Shown: one piece after another, positions 34,072 through 43,165 of the stretch
Layout: each line of letters begins with the position of its first letter
How positions within the stretch are numbered: position 1 is the stretch's first letter
NCBI GenBank assembly: GCA_017164015.1
Contig: CP071065.1
Coordinates: forward strand, 7,221,501 to 7,285,500
Origin: Nostoc sp. UHCC 0702
Lineage (GTDB): Bacteria > Cyanobacteriota > Cyanobacteriia > Cyanobacteriales > Nostocaceae
DNA length: 64,000 bases
Direction of reading: 5' to 3'
Translations under genes and position numbers: made by a program
The notes under the pieces: model-generated
The model's input: only the letters and a program-made list of their open reading frames with translations
Database searches by the model: none
Told to the model about the DNA's origin: nothing

Positions 34072-34614
34072 TTAGTTTTTTTGACTTTTGATAACTTTAC
34101 CTGGACTAGTAAAAGAAATTCCTTGCTGATAGTCAGTACCAATCATAACTGCTTCTACTACAGGCTCAGAAATTTTTGTTTTAGCTATCCACTCTACAAT
34201 AAAGTTTGCCCCTAAACCTCCACTGGTGTCATTTGTATCTACAAAGAAATCTGTTGCAGCTAGTGCATCAAGTTGAATAGGTTGCTGCAAATACTGCTTG
34301 ACTAATTTACCATCTGAGTTATAGTAGCGCACAGAAGTAATAATTAGAGAATTACTCAAATCTGTATTACGAATACTGAGCGTAACCGCTAAATTGAAAA
34401 TCTTCTGCTGATTGTAATGATAAATATGGGAATAAACAGGAACATAAATAGTTTGTCCCATTGCTATCTGGAAATTTTTATCTAGAGTTACTAACTTTTG
34501 AGATGGGGTTGCTTGAATAGTATCAGGTTTTGATTTGGATGGAATTTTCGATGAATCACAAGATGCAATCACAATCACAGCAAGTGCTAAATATAAATGA
34601 GGGAACAGCTTCAT
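34072..34614 (-). CDS. DUF3124 lipoprotein
   Basis: 180 residues. The N-terminal LALAVIVIASC is a signal peptide ending in a lipobox (IASC), so the mature protein should be lipid-anchored at residue 19. The remainder has the DUF3124 pattern: GQTIYVPVYSHIYHYNQQ, LSIRNTDLSNSLIITSVRYY and GLGANFIVEW. Function unknown. It ends 9 bp before the S4 gene starts on the map and is transcribed in the same direction downstream of it, so the two may be co-transcribed. Confidence 0.75.
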   Translation of the reverse strand: MKLFPHLYLALAVIVIASCDSSKIPSKSKPDTIQATPSQKLVTLDKNFQIAMGQTIYVPVYSHIYHYNQQKIFNLAVTLSIRNTDLSNSLIITSVRYYNSDGKLVKQYLQQPIQLDALAATDFFVDTNDTSGGLGANFIVEWIAKTKISEPVVEAVMIGTDYQQGISFTSPGKVIKSQKN

Positions 34615-34623
34615 TAAAATTAT

Positions 34624-35409
34624 TTACATATATCTTGTTAATTGAACTCGATAACGGTCTTTTTTAGTAACTGCAATTTCGCCAACTTCTAAACGTCCCT
34701 TACTGCGAATGGCGATTAAGTCGCCTGATTTAACTTGAGAACTAGCTTGAGTAACTTCCTTCCAGTTGACACGGACATCACCGCTGTCGATTAAATCAAC
34801 CATTTTGCTGCGGGACATGCCAAAACCAGCAGATGCGATCGCATCTAATCGCAAAGAAGCCTCTACAGTCGTTAATTCTTTTTTCTTCGGTTCTCGAACC
34901 TTTAACTCGTTGATATCAATCGGCTGAGTTTTCACCGGCACCGATCGCACTTGTTTAAGATTCATTTCTAGAAATTCTGTCAACTCCGGTGCTACAATTG
35001 CCTGCGCTCCTCTCTCTCCCAGTACAATAATGTCTCCTGTCTTTTCCCGGACAATTCCTGTTCCCAACATTGCGCCTAAAAAATCGCGGTGAGTGGCGGT
35101 ATCAAACAGGAAATTACCAGCAATTTCCAGGGCCACAAGGGCGACTTGAGATTGATCTAGAGGCATTTCCGCACGAGCGATCGCAATTCTTTGTCGTTCC
35201 GCTTGGGGATATCCGCCCCATGCTACTAATTGCACTTCTGTTAAACGATTAAAAACCCGTTGTATTTCTGCCAATTCTGGAGGAGACAGAAAATCTGTCA
35301 AAACGACTTCCCAAGTTTTGATAGCTTGCTCCGCCTGATCAATGACACGAGCCACGCTTTCTCGGTTTTCTACACCCTTTAAAAGTTCTTCTCTTGGTAA
35401 CATTGTCAA
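34624..35409 (-). CDS. Photosystem II S4-domain protein (YlmH-type RNA-binding)
   Basis: 261 residues. The N-terminal YlmH-like region starts MLPREELLKGVENRESVARV; the middle contains GYPQAERQRIAIA and DFLGAMLGTGIVREKTGDII; the C-terminal S4 domain (about 185-255) has LRLDAIASAGFGMSRSKMVD, SGDVRVNWK and GDLIAIRSKGRLEV. Plant and cyanobacterial members are annotated as photosystem II S4 proteins and may act in ribosome rescue or translation. An in-frame second ATG is only two codons downstream of the first. Followed by the DUF3124 gene. Confidence 0.82.
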   Translation of the reverse strand: MTMLPREELLKGVENRESVARVIDQAEQAIKTWEVVLTDFLSPPELAEIQRVFNRLTEVQLVAWGGYPQAERQRIAIARAEMPLDQSQVALVALEIAGNFLFDTATHRDFLGAMLGTGIVREKTGDIIVLGERGAQAIVAPELTEFLEMNLKQVRSVPVKTQPIDINELKVREPKKKELTTVEASLRLDAIASAGFGMSRSKMVDLIDSGDVRVNWKEVTQASSQVKSGDLIAIRSKGRLEVGEIAVTKKDRYRVQLTRYM

Positions 35410-35410
35410 A

Positions 35411-35562
35411 AATTAGGAGTTAGGAGTTAGAAGTTAGGAGTTAGGAGTTAGGAGTTAGGAGTTAGTTGTCAGTTGTCAGTTGTCAGTTGTCAGTTGTCAT
35501 TTTCCCCTGCTCCCCCGCTCCCCTGCTCCCCTGCTCCCCTAATCCCCGCTCCCCTGCTTAAA
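35411..35562. repeat. AGGAGTT, GTTGTCA and CCCCTGCTCC repeat block
   Basis: Three consecutive simple repeat types: TTAGGAG units (35415-35463), TTGTCAG units (35463-35500) and CCCCTGCT units (35505-35560). Same units as 9288-9425. Confidence 0.85.
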
Positions 35563-35566
35563 GTAC

Positions 35567-36064
35567 TTATTGCTCAGCGTAACCCTGAATATTCTCCGGA
35601 TCAAACTGGCGTAATATCCGGGTTGCTTGTCGGGTGAGCGTTTCAGAAGCCTGAACTACAATTATGTATTTACCCACTTCCAAGCGGTTGCGGTAGGGTA
35701 AAGCATCACCACTGCCTACAACTAAACCAACCCCACCACCAACAAATACGCTTCCCATCGCGCCACTAGCAGCGCCCAGCAATCCCCCAACAATGTGATT
35801 ACCAATTTCACCAGCCCAGGCAAAAGTATCTAAACCAGTGATAACGCTGAAGGTAAAGCCTGCGAAAAAGCCGAATGGTATCAACCAAAATGCCATCAGC
35901 TGCGCTTGCTTTTTGGCTTGCTCTTTGGGGTCAATCAAGCCAAATTCGTCAGCACTTTTATACCCCTTGCCCAGGATAGTACTTTTTATGCCTTCTTTTT
36001 CTAAGGCTAAGTAAGCAGCTTCGGCTTGGATGCGGTCTGGTAATACGGCAACAAGGTAATTCAT
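35567..36064 (-). CDS. Glycine-zipper-type membrane protein of unknown function
   Basis: 165 residues from ATG 36064; a longer frame to 36160 has no support. The N-terminal YLVAVLPDRIQAEAAYLALE is a general-stress-protein-like (DUF1269-type) half, followed by GFFAGFTFSVITGLDTFAW and a glycine-rich membrane region (GGLLGAASGAMGSVFVGGGV). The C-terminal VGKYIIVVQASETLTRQATR domain recalls small ferredoxin-like folds. It is probably a membrane-anchored regulatory or stress protein; no precise function. Confidence 0.65.
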   Translation of the reverse strand: MNYLVAVLPDRIQAEAAYLALEKEGIKSTILGKGYKSADEFGLIDPKEQAKKQAQLMAFWLIPFGFFAGFTFSVITGLDTFAWAGEIGNHIVGGLLGAASGAMGSVFVGGGVGLVVGSGDALPYRNRLEVGKYIIVVQASETLTRQATRILRQFDPENIQGYAEQ

Positions 36065-36241
36065 GTTCACGTTTCTTAACAGCGTATCCGTGCTGATTGA
36101 ATCTAATCTTGTGCCTAATTTCAGATGATCAGCAACAGACAGGACACAAGGGTAAATCAATTTAAAATTTAAAATTTAAATTTTAAAATTTTAGGTTTTG
36201 ATCCCCATTACCCTATACTCCCACATCCACAGCTGAAGATA

Positions 36242-36619
36242 TCACTTGAGTGAATCTAATGGCTCACAAAAATTGTTTACGCCTTGCTTGAGGACATATA
36301 TCAAAACCGGGGTTGCCAAAATCTTAGGAAACGCGGGCATTGTTTTTAGGTGTTCCATCATCCCAACAAGCGAGCTATTGAGTAAGTCTTCTCGATATTC
36401 TTGTTCACAAATGACCGCACGCCATTTTCTCGCCAAAGCATCTAGCCATTCGGAATTTGCTCTTTCTGGTTGTTGACCTGCCTTAATAGCTAGTGTCATC
36501 GCTGCATCTTCCAAATCTCCCTCACAGTCCTCAATCAAGTCTAGTGCTTCCATCGCTCCTAAATCATCTGCCAATTGGGAGCGAAACAGTGCAATTTCTT
36601 TCGATGTAACTTTAGTCAT
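36242..36619 (-). CDS. Conserved cyanobacterial hypothetical protein
   Basis: 125 residues, helical and acidic in the first half: LFRSQLADDLGAMEALDLIE and CEGDLEDAAMTLAIKAGQ, then WLDALARKWRAVICE. It resembles short UBA/CUE-like helical proteins conserved in filamentous cyanobacteria, but I cannot assign a role. Clean gene boundaries; ATG at 36619. Confidence 0.6.
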   Translation of the reverse strand: MTKVTSKEIALFRSQLADDLGAMEALDLIEDCEGDLEDAAMTLAIKAGQQPERANSEWLDALARKWRAVICEQEYREDLLNSSLVGMMEHLKTMPAFPKILATPVLIYVLKQGVNNFCEPLDSLK

Positions 36620-36717
36620 AATTCTCAGCCGAGCAATTTCCCACTCAGCTATGTTAGTCCAATATAATGTTAATTATTATGTATTAATTTCAACAAAAGT
36701 ATAAAATATAATACTTC

Positions 36718-37065
36718 AGCACTTACGCAACTGGCACACAGATTTACTGTGATCGCAGTCAATAGGAGCCAGCGCGAAGCGGTAGCGTTAGCGACGCGTT
36801 AGCGACGCTCTTAGCGTCGGAACGAGCGTCACCCGAAGGGAGGTTCCCTCGTTGATTGCGACTGGCGTTCCAGAGTCAATAGTCTTTAAGCAAGATTTTT
36901 TGGACTATTGAACGCCCTCCGGGTTCGGCAGTTCCTCATGGGGGAAACCCCCAAGATCGGACTGCCTCACCAGTTCGTTCAAGTCGGGAAACCCGCCCAG
37001 ACGACTGGCTCCTTTTGACCCAGTACTGCCCAGACGAAAAAAATATGACAATGCGCGTAAGTCCT
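36718..37065. mobile_element. 348-bp repeat unit with AGGACTTACGC-type ends
   Basis: Left end AGCACTTACGCA, right end TGCGCGTAAGTCCT, matching the TIR of the 92-bp MITEs with one mismatch. The interior carries several GC-rich palindromes (GTTAGCGACGC, GGGGGAAACCCCC, AAGTCGGGAAACCCGCC), so it may be a MITE enlarged by other repeats. Confidence 0.5.
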
Positions 37066-37216
37066 ATACTTAATTGTGAATATGGAGCGTATTCTGGCTC
37101 AGAAAATAGTCAAAAGTCTTTAATCTATAGTCATTTTTCTTTTGTACGAGAACTAATGAGCGCCGTCAGAAGCCGGTCGGGCTTCTAATGACTAATGACT
37201 AATGACTAATGACTAA

Positions 37217-39586
37217 CTAAGGTGTTGCCCTGGAGGAAATAGCTCTTTGTAAGTTAGCTAAAGCACGGTTGTAATCCAAAATTGCTGTGACTCGATTACC
37301 TTCAGCTCTTGTCAGCTCATTTTCGGAGTTGATCACATCAGTTTGAGTACCTACACCAGCTTGGAATCGTAAACGCGCCAGACGTAGAGCTTCCCTAGCT
37401 TGTTCTAAAGCAGTATTGGCGGTTTGAACATTCTCTAATCTAGCTTGCTGGGTAGAAAAAGCTTGTTCTACCTGGAAGCGGATTTGGTTGCGCTGTTCAG
37501 CAAATTGAGTTTCTGCGATCGCAATATTAGCTTTGGCTTGAGATGCCCTTGCTCTTGCTGCTCCCCCATCGAACAAATTCAGCCTTGCCTGAACTCCCAC
37601 AGAGTAACCATCGCTAGCACTGGTACTATCATCAAACTGATCTAACAATTGGTAGCTGGCAACCAAGCTCACCTGAGGCCCTAACGATGAAAGCGCCTGC
37701 CGTCGCTGCTGCTCAAAAATATTGCGTTGTGCCAATTGTTGTTGCAGTTCCGCACGGTTTTGAAAAGCTAGAACAATACTTTGTTCTAGGGTTGGGTTCC
37801 AAATACCTGCTAATTGTACGGGGTCTGCTGCGCTGATATTTATCGACTGGGGCAAACTGATGCGAGTTGCTAACTGACGCCGGGCAATTTGCTGCTGTGC
37901 AAGAGCATTAGTTAAGTCTTGTTGAGCATTTGCTAAATTAACTTGCGATCGCAGCACATCAAACCGAGTACCGACCCCAGCCGTTTCTAGAGCTTGTGCA
38001 TCTCGTAAACTAGCTTGGGAATTCTCCACAGCTGCCTGGGAAATACGTACCTGTTCATCTCTTTGTTGCAAATTGTAGTAATCAGTGGTGATATTCAGGC
38101 GGATTTCCTCAGACTGACTCTCTACAGCCAATTCATTGAAACGCACTTGTTCTTCAGCCTGTCTGATATTAGCTCGCCGATTCCCAGAGGTATAAATGTT
38201 ATACGTCAGTTGTGCTTCACCATTGAAAGACGTAGTGGGATCATCTGATGCCGGTGCTACAACCCCTTGTTCTACCTGAAGTTGAGTCGAAGCAGACTGG
38301 CTACGAGTCAGCTGAGCATTCACACCAACAGTAGGAAGCAAAGCAGCTTGGGCTTCGCGTAAAGCCGCTTGAGCGCGTTCTAGCTCCAACAACGACACTT
38401 GTAAATCCCGATTGTTGCGCCGTGCCAGTTCCAAAGCCTGTGCCAAGGTAATCGGCTGATTTCCCTGAAATGTCACTTCCTCCGGTTTGGTAGGAAACTG
38501 CAAGGGATTTGCATTGGTATTGAGGTTACTAGGAATTTGCACACCATGAGCAGGCTCAGGAGTGACTGTTGCTGGTTGAGTCTGAGTTGGTACAGAATTA
38601 CTAGGCTCAGGAGTGAGTGGTGCTGGTTGAATCGGATTCGCTTCCGAATCAGCAGGAGTGACTGGTGCTGGTTGAATCGGATTTGCTTCCGAATCAGCAG
38701 GAGTGAGTGGTGCTGGTTGAATCGGATTCACTTCTGAATCAGCAGGAGTGATTGGTGCTGGTTGAATCGGATTCACTTGCGAACCAGCAGGAGTGATTGG
38801 TGCTGGTTGAATCAGATTCACTTCTGAACCCGTAGTTTCAGGCGATGAGGTCGTGTCAGGAGTAATGTTATTGTTCTGAACCACCAATTTCTGAGTGAAA
38901 TTTTGCTGCCCACAGGGTTTTGAGGTCAACAGCAAAGAAGCCAGATTCCCCTTGTCCTGCGAGCAACTTTCTACTTCTAACAGCTTTGCAGACCCTATAT
39001 CCCTAACCGCAGTTTGTAAAACCGTGGGTGACAGTGTTTCAGGCTTTTTTACTGGCGTTACAGATGGTCGTAAAGAAGACAGAGAAAAAGTTCCTTTCGG
39101 CACAGAATCTTTTTTATCAGCAGAAGTAGAAACGACTCTTTTCTCAGATTGCTGCCCAGAATTAGCTAAGGCTCTCTGTTTTTTCTTAGTTGTAGAATTA
39201 TTTGGCTTTGGCTGCTGGGAAGTTTTTAAAGCAGATATCAAACTGACAAATCTATTTTCATCTTTCTTAGGTAATTGTGCTATGGATACACCAGTATTTC
39301 CAGTTAAAATAACTGGGTTGCTATTACTACTTAAAGGCTGGAAATTCAGCTTTTGAAACCCAGTGACAGGTACTGTGGTCGGAAAAGTCTTGCTTGCAGT
39401 GTTAGGCAGTTGGGTATGAATATTGTCTGCAAATAGAGTTCGACTATCAGTAGAAGTCAAAACGCTAAGAGAAGACGCCAGTTGTATGCCACTTACCTTC
39501 ATAGGCCCAGCCAAAGCAGGCTGGGTTGTTAACACTGCTGCTGTTACACCAGGTAAAAAACTATAAAATAATTGCTGTCTTTTCAC
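37217..39586 (-). CDS. hgdD: TolC-family outer membrane efflux protein, HgdD-type
   Basis: 789 residues. A signal peptide (to about 27) is followed by a long N-terminal extension (28-370) and then a TolC/OEP domain: ITLAQALELARRNNRDLQVS opens the first repeat and LEQSIVLAFQNRAELQQQ the second, ending with YNRALANLQRAISS. Forms outer-membrane channels that work with inner-membrane exporters; in Anabaena the ortholog HgdD exports heterocyst glycolipids with DevBCA. Placement next to kaiC matches the Anabaena PCC 7120 order, from memory. The extension has a proline-rich 16-residue repeat. Confidence 0.85.
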   Translation of the reverse strand: MKRQQLFYSFLPGVTAAVLTTQPALAGPMKVSGIQLASSLSVLTSTDSRTLFADNIHTQLPNTASKTFPTTVPVTGFQKLNFQPLSSNSNPVILTGNTGVSIAQLPKKDENRFVSLISALKTSQQPKPNNSTTKKKQRALANSGQQSEKRVVSTSADKKDSVPKGTFSLSSLRPSVTPVKKPETLSPTVLQTAVRDIGSAKLLEVESCSQDKGNLASLLLTSKPCGQQNFTQKLVVQNNNITPDTTSSPETTGSEVNLIQPAPITPAGSQVNPIQPAPITPADSEVNPIQPAPLTPADSEANPIQPAPVTPADSEANPIQPAPLTPEPSNSVPTQTQPATVTPEPAHGVQIPSNLNTNANPLQFPTKPEEVTFQGNQPITLAQALELARRNNRDLQVSLLELERAQAALREAQAALLPTVGVNAQLTRSQSASTQLQVEQGVVAPASDDPTTSFNGEAQLTYNIYTSGNRRANIRQAEEQVRFNELAVESQSEEIRLNITTDYYNLQQRDEQVRISQAAVENSQASLRDAQALETAGVGTRFDVLRSQVNLANAQQDLTNALAQQQIARRQLATRISLPQSINISAADPVQLAGIWNPTLEQSIVLAFQNRAELQQQLAQRNIFEQQRRQALSSLGPQVSLVASYQLLDQFDDSTSASDGYSVGVQARLNLFDGGAARARASQAKANIAIAETQFAEQRNQIRFQVEQAFSTQQARLENVQTANTALEQAREALRLARLRFQAGVGTQTDVINSENELTRAEGNRVTAILDYNRALANLQRAISSRATP
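38615..38830 (-). repeat. 48-bp tandem repeats inside hgdD
   Basis: Four to five copies of a 16-residue unit of type NPIQPAPITPADSE, in frame, encoding a Pro/Asn/Ala-rich linker before the TolC domain. Units differ at few positions (ITPAGSQV, LTPADSEA). It may span the peptidoglycan layer; the number of units probably varies between strains. Confidence 0.85.
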
Positions 39587-39692
39587 CGCATCCCCTCACA
39601 CAAGAAATCAATCTAGCGGCAGAAAACCCTTCTTCCCCACAGAATATAGCACGAACCTAAATTTAGGAGAGAATATAGCACGATACCAAATT

Positions 39693-41252
39693 TTAAGAAT
39701 CGGAACTCTGTTTGCCTTCAAACCTTTTAACAATGCGAGAAAGTTCCGCCTTTTCGTCGATGCTAACGCGGTTAGGAGCACCACTGACAATTCGTTCGTA
39801 GTTCCGGAAAGAATCTTTAATTTGAGGGCCGTCAGCAGTGATATTGTACTCACGGATACCTTTATCATGCCACGATCCCCGCATCTTAAATACGTTAATT
39901 GCTCGTGACATTTCTCCACGAATTTCTACGTACTGCAACATCAAAATTGTGTCTGTAATTGTGGAAATATGAGAGTCTGTAATTGAATGCGACCCCATAA
40001 ATTGCTCAGTTGTGTTGGTAAAAAAACCAGTTATTTCTTCTTGCTTGGCATAACCAGTAACACCGATGACAAACTGGCGAAATGCATTATTGCTTACTCC
40101 TCTGGCCAGTGCTGAGAGAGAATCAATGGCAATGCGAGCTGGCTTAAAGAATGCAATTTCTGATTTAATAATTTGCAAGTGATCTTCTAAACCAGTAGAC
40201 TCAGGATAGGTACAAATTATTTTGAGTAAACCTTGATGTTCTAATTCTTCAAAATCAATTCCCCAAGAATGTGCATTGCGAGACAGCTGAGCGCGTGATT
40301 CTTCATAAGCAAATAACATCACCCGTTCACCACTGACGCAGCCATCTTGCAAAAATTTACTCACCAACAATGTCTTACCAGTACCTGTGGCTCCTGTTGC
40401 CAAAATAATAGAATCTTTAAAGAAGCCACCACCGCACATTTCATCAATGGTTTTGACTCCAGAAGATACCCGCACATTAGAAGACCTTTGAGTTAAGCGC
40501 ATTGCTCCCAATGGAAAAATATTCACTCCTTCATTGGTAATTGTGAAAGGATACTCTCCTTTCATATGAGTTGTACCACGTAACTTAAGAATTTCAATTG
40601 TACGGCGGCGACGCTCTCCTTCTAGAACGTTACGCATAATTACCACATTATCAGAAACAAATTCTTCCACACCAAAAGCCGCAACAGGCCCATATTCTTC
40701 GTTACGTTCGGTGGTAATTATAGTGGTGACATGCAGTTGTTTAAGACGTGCAACCAAGCGAAAAATCTCCCGCCGCACTACTCCGATGGCTTCATACTGT
40801 TGAAATACCGCTGTGATTGAGTCTATTGAGACTCGTTTGGCTTTGTATTTGCGAATGGCATATTGCAAGCGTTCTATCAGTGCGGAAAGGTCAAAATTAC
40901 CAACTATATCTTGACCTTCTGGGTCGGGAGAAGCATCCAGAATAAACAACTTACCTTCATTAATTAGACGTTGCAAGTTCCAGCCAAAAATATGAGCATT
41001 TTTAATAATGTCACTGGGAGATTCTTCAAAAGTAACAAATACTCCTGGTTCATCAAAGTAAGTAATACCGTTATAGAGAAACTGAAGAGATAATAAAGTT
41101 TTGCCTGTACCAGAAGTGCCGCTTACTAATGTAGTTCTACTCATAGGTAAGCCACCATGACTAATATCGTCAAAGCCCTCTATCAGAGTGTGAATTTTTT
41201 CTACACCCTCACTTGGTGAGTTGTTTTTATTTTGTTGATCGTTTTCACTCAT
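39693..41252 (-). CDS. kaiC: Circadian clock protein KaiC
   Basis: 519 residues, the canonical length. Two RecA-like halves: CI with P-loop GTSGTGKTLLSLQF (about 49) and CII with GATGTGKTLLVSKF (about 290). The catalytic EE of CI (FVTFEESPSD) and the CII phosphorylation pair Ser-Thr in DSHISTITDTI (about 430) are intact. KaiC is an autokinase, autophosphatase and ATPase forming the clock hexamer. Last gene of kaiABC on the minus strand, 250 bp after kaiB. Confidence 0.97.
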   Translation of the reverse strand: MSENDQQNKNNSPSEGVEKIHTLIEGFDDISHGGLPMSRTTLVSGTSGTGKTLLSLQFLYNGITYFDEPGVFVTFEESPSDIIKNAHIFGWNLQRLINEGKLFILDASPDPEGQDIVGNFDLSALIERLQYAIRKYKAKRVSIDSITAVFQQYEAIGVVRREIFRLVARLKQLHVTTIITTERNEEYGPVAAFGVEEFVSDNVVIMRNVLEGERRRRTIEILKLRGTTHMKGEYPFTITNEGVNIFPLGAMRLTQRSSNVRVSSGVKTIDEMCGGGFFKDSIILATGATGTGKTLLVSKFLQDGCVSGERVMLFAYEESRAQLSRNAHSWGIDFEELEHQGLLKIICTYPESTGLEDHLQIIKSEIAFFKPARIAIDSLSALARGVSNNAFRQFVIGVTGYAKQEEITGFFTNTTEQFMGSHSITDSHISTITDTILMLQYVEIRGEMSRAINVFKMRGSWHDKGIREYNITADGPQIKDSFRNYERIVSGAPNRVSIDEKAELSRIVKRFEGKQSSDS

Positions 41253-41502
41253 TGCTTGATAATTAACTGGTGCTGAATCCAGGTTTTCTATGACTAAAGT
41301 TGATATTTATTATCAATGTTTTTATGATTATAGATTGTCTTAATCCTGACTTTTCACAGCATGTAGAAAAGCTGATTTTGAAGGTTTCCCAAACCCTGAT
41401 TTTTAGTGACATATTATCATTAGTTCAGGGCTATTGAAAATTCACCTGTGAAAAAAGTCGCACTGTTTCCTGGTTTGAGGACTTACCGTGAAAAGTCAGG
41501 TC

Positions 41503-41838
41503 TTACTCTTCCCAATCTTCTTCACTCAGTTCTTCATACAGCAAGTCTAATCCAATCAACACTCTTTCTCTGTCTGAAAGGTCACCAATAATTTTGCGAA
41601 CGGGCGGTGGCAAAATTTTAGATAATGTTGGTGTAGCTAATATTTTATCTTCTTCAGCTAGTTGTGGGTTTTTGAGGACATCGATTACTTTCAAAGCATA
41701 AACACCTTGCAACTCCTGTTCTAATATGTTTTTAAGTATTTTTAATGCGCGGACAGAATTTGGCGTGTTCCCCGCTACATAAAGCTTGAGAACGTAAGTC
41801 TTTCTTGCTTTATTCATAGAAGGTACAGGCTTAAGCAC
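41503..41838 (-). CDS. kaiB: Circadian clock protein KaiB
   Basis: 111 residues, thioredoxin-like fold-switching protein. [19 protein letters not shown] is the hallmark opening and [20 protein letters not shown] the central part, ending [20 protein letters not shown] and an acidic tail. It binds phosphorylated KaiC, sequesters KaiA and recruits output kinases. Normal length; between kaiA and kaiC. Confidence 0.97.
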   Translation of the reverse strand: MLKPVPSMNKARKTYVLKLYVAGNTPNSVRALKILKNILEQELQGVYALKVIDVLKNPQLAEEDKILATPTLSKILPPPVRKIIGDLSDRERVLIGLDLLYEELSEEDWEE

Positions 41839-41923
41839 AAAAGTGAAAATACATTATGATTGGGTGAAGTTGGAGAAATACATGATCATTGTTTTTGACC
41901 ATCTTTAGTTTGATATATTCCAT

Positions 41924-42505
41924 CTATTTAGAAATTGAACATCTATAGACTTCACACAGGTGAGCTAGGATATCTATAAGTGTCAATCGGTAATCCAGCA
42001 ATGCCTCATCACTCCTTCCTTCTAATTTTAGCTGTTTAGAAAATTCTTCAATTAAGTCCATATGCATTTCTATGATTTGGGGCACAGGAATATTAGCATA
42101 AAATAGTGCATTTATAAATTTATCAATTTTTTCTTTCAGTGTTTTTTCTGTAGTAAAGTAATCTATAAGAATCTGGCGATAATCCGATTTCAGTTGCTGC
42201 AATAAAATCTGCTGATCAACTTGAGTCATCTGCATCAAAAACTGGTCTGGTATTTGTTCAGTGCAAGCAAATACATAGAAATATTTGTCAGGGAAATTGT
42301 CACTAAAGTTGGCTTGTAAACACCTCAGTAAAGAGAGAATTTTGCTAATGATGCTCCCAAGGAGAGGGGAAAGGTATAATTGGGGCGTGCCAAACTGGCA
42401 ACAGCCATACATCTGCTCCCTCAATCCTAGTTTGATAGCTGGCCTATCTCGATTATCTAAATTTTTTTTAACATCTGGTAAGAAAATTAATACGGGTAGT
42501 AACAT
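41924..42505 (-). CDS. kaiA: Circadian clock protein KaiA (short heterocyst-type form)
   Basis: 193 residues; full KaiA of Synechococcus is about 284. The C-terminal KaiC-binding four-helix domain is complete (LLQQLKSDYRQILIDYF, INALFYANIPVPQIIEMHMD, LDYRLTLIDILAHLCEVYR). The N-terminal pseudo-receiver is reduced to about 90 residues of low similarity. Shortened KaiA is usual in Nostocales. First gene of the kai cluster; promoter region 42506-43165 is shared with a divergent histidine kinase. The exact start is uncertain. Confidence 0.9.
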   Translation of the reverse strand: MLLPVLIFLPDVKKNLDNRDRPAIKLGLREQMYGCCQFGTPQLYLSPLLGSIISKILSLLRCLQANFSDNFPDKYFYVFACTEQIPDQFLMQMTQVDQQILLQQLKSDYRQILIDYFTTEKTLKEKIDKFINALFYANIPVPQIIEMHMDLIEEFSKQLKLEGRSDEALLDYRLTLIDILAHLCEVYRCSISK

Positions 42506-43165
42506 CTATATATTTAGATATCTCGTTAATCACCCTGACCAATACTCATAAATTTATAGTTGTGGGCAGTAGTTGGTGTGTAAAGACTTTTGGCTCTACT
42601 CCAAGAACAATGAGCTATGCCAGTATGGCAACCTGGCGGGTCACTCAACAACTTGGGACAGCAAATGAACAGTAAGATTTATGTGTAGCTGGTTGTGAGA
42701 TGTTCTTTGTAGAGGATACGTTACTGAATTTGTGAAAAGCATATGCATATCTATCTCAATACAGATCTTGTATTTCACTCCTTGATAAGATACTTAAACG
42801 AATTTAAAGTATTGTCGCATTCTAAATCATTATAATTCCTCAAGGTTCTAAAGCGAATTTTTAGAGCCATAATTGTTTTAGCCATGACTATCGATCTCAG
42901 AGTTTCAACACCAGTAGGACACCTAAAAGGATGTTTCCCCCAATTGTCAAAGCGGTAATCACAGCCGCATCTCTGACAAATAGTGCATTCAACAAGCAGT
43001 GTCTAGTGAGAGCCAAGCCAATTGTTTCGTGTGCGATTGAAGCTATAACTTGAATTGCTGATATGAGTCTGATGAAAAAATATTGCTTCAGGTGTAAAAA
43101 CTATCCAGCCAAATACTGATGGTGAAGCCGGAGGCTTCCAAAGGAAGAATGACCCCCAAAGCCTT
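42506..43165. other. Divergent promoter region between kaiA and a hybrid kinase
   Basis: 660 bp without a gene. Moderately AT-rich. Contains no tandem repeats, unusual for this window, which suggests it is functionally constrained. Should hold the kaiA and hybrid-kinase promoters. Confidence 0.6.

Noticed and set aside
36242-36619. Toxin-antitoxin component
   Set aside because: No partner gene and conserved single-copy appearance.
39608-39919. Extra gene after kaiC
   Set aside because: Out-of-frame reading of the kaiC 3-prime end.
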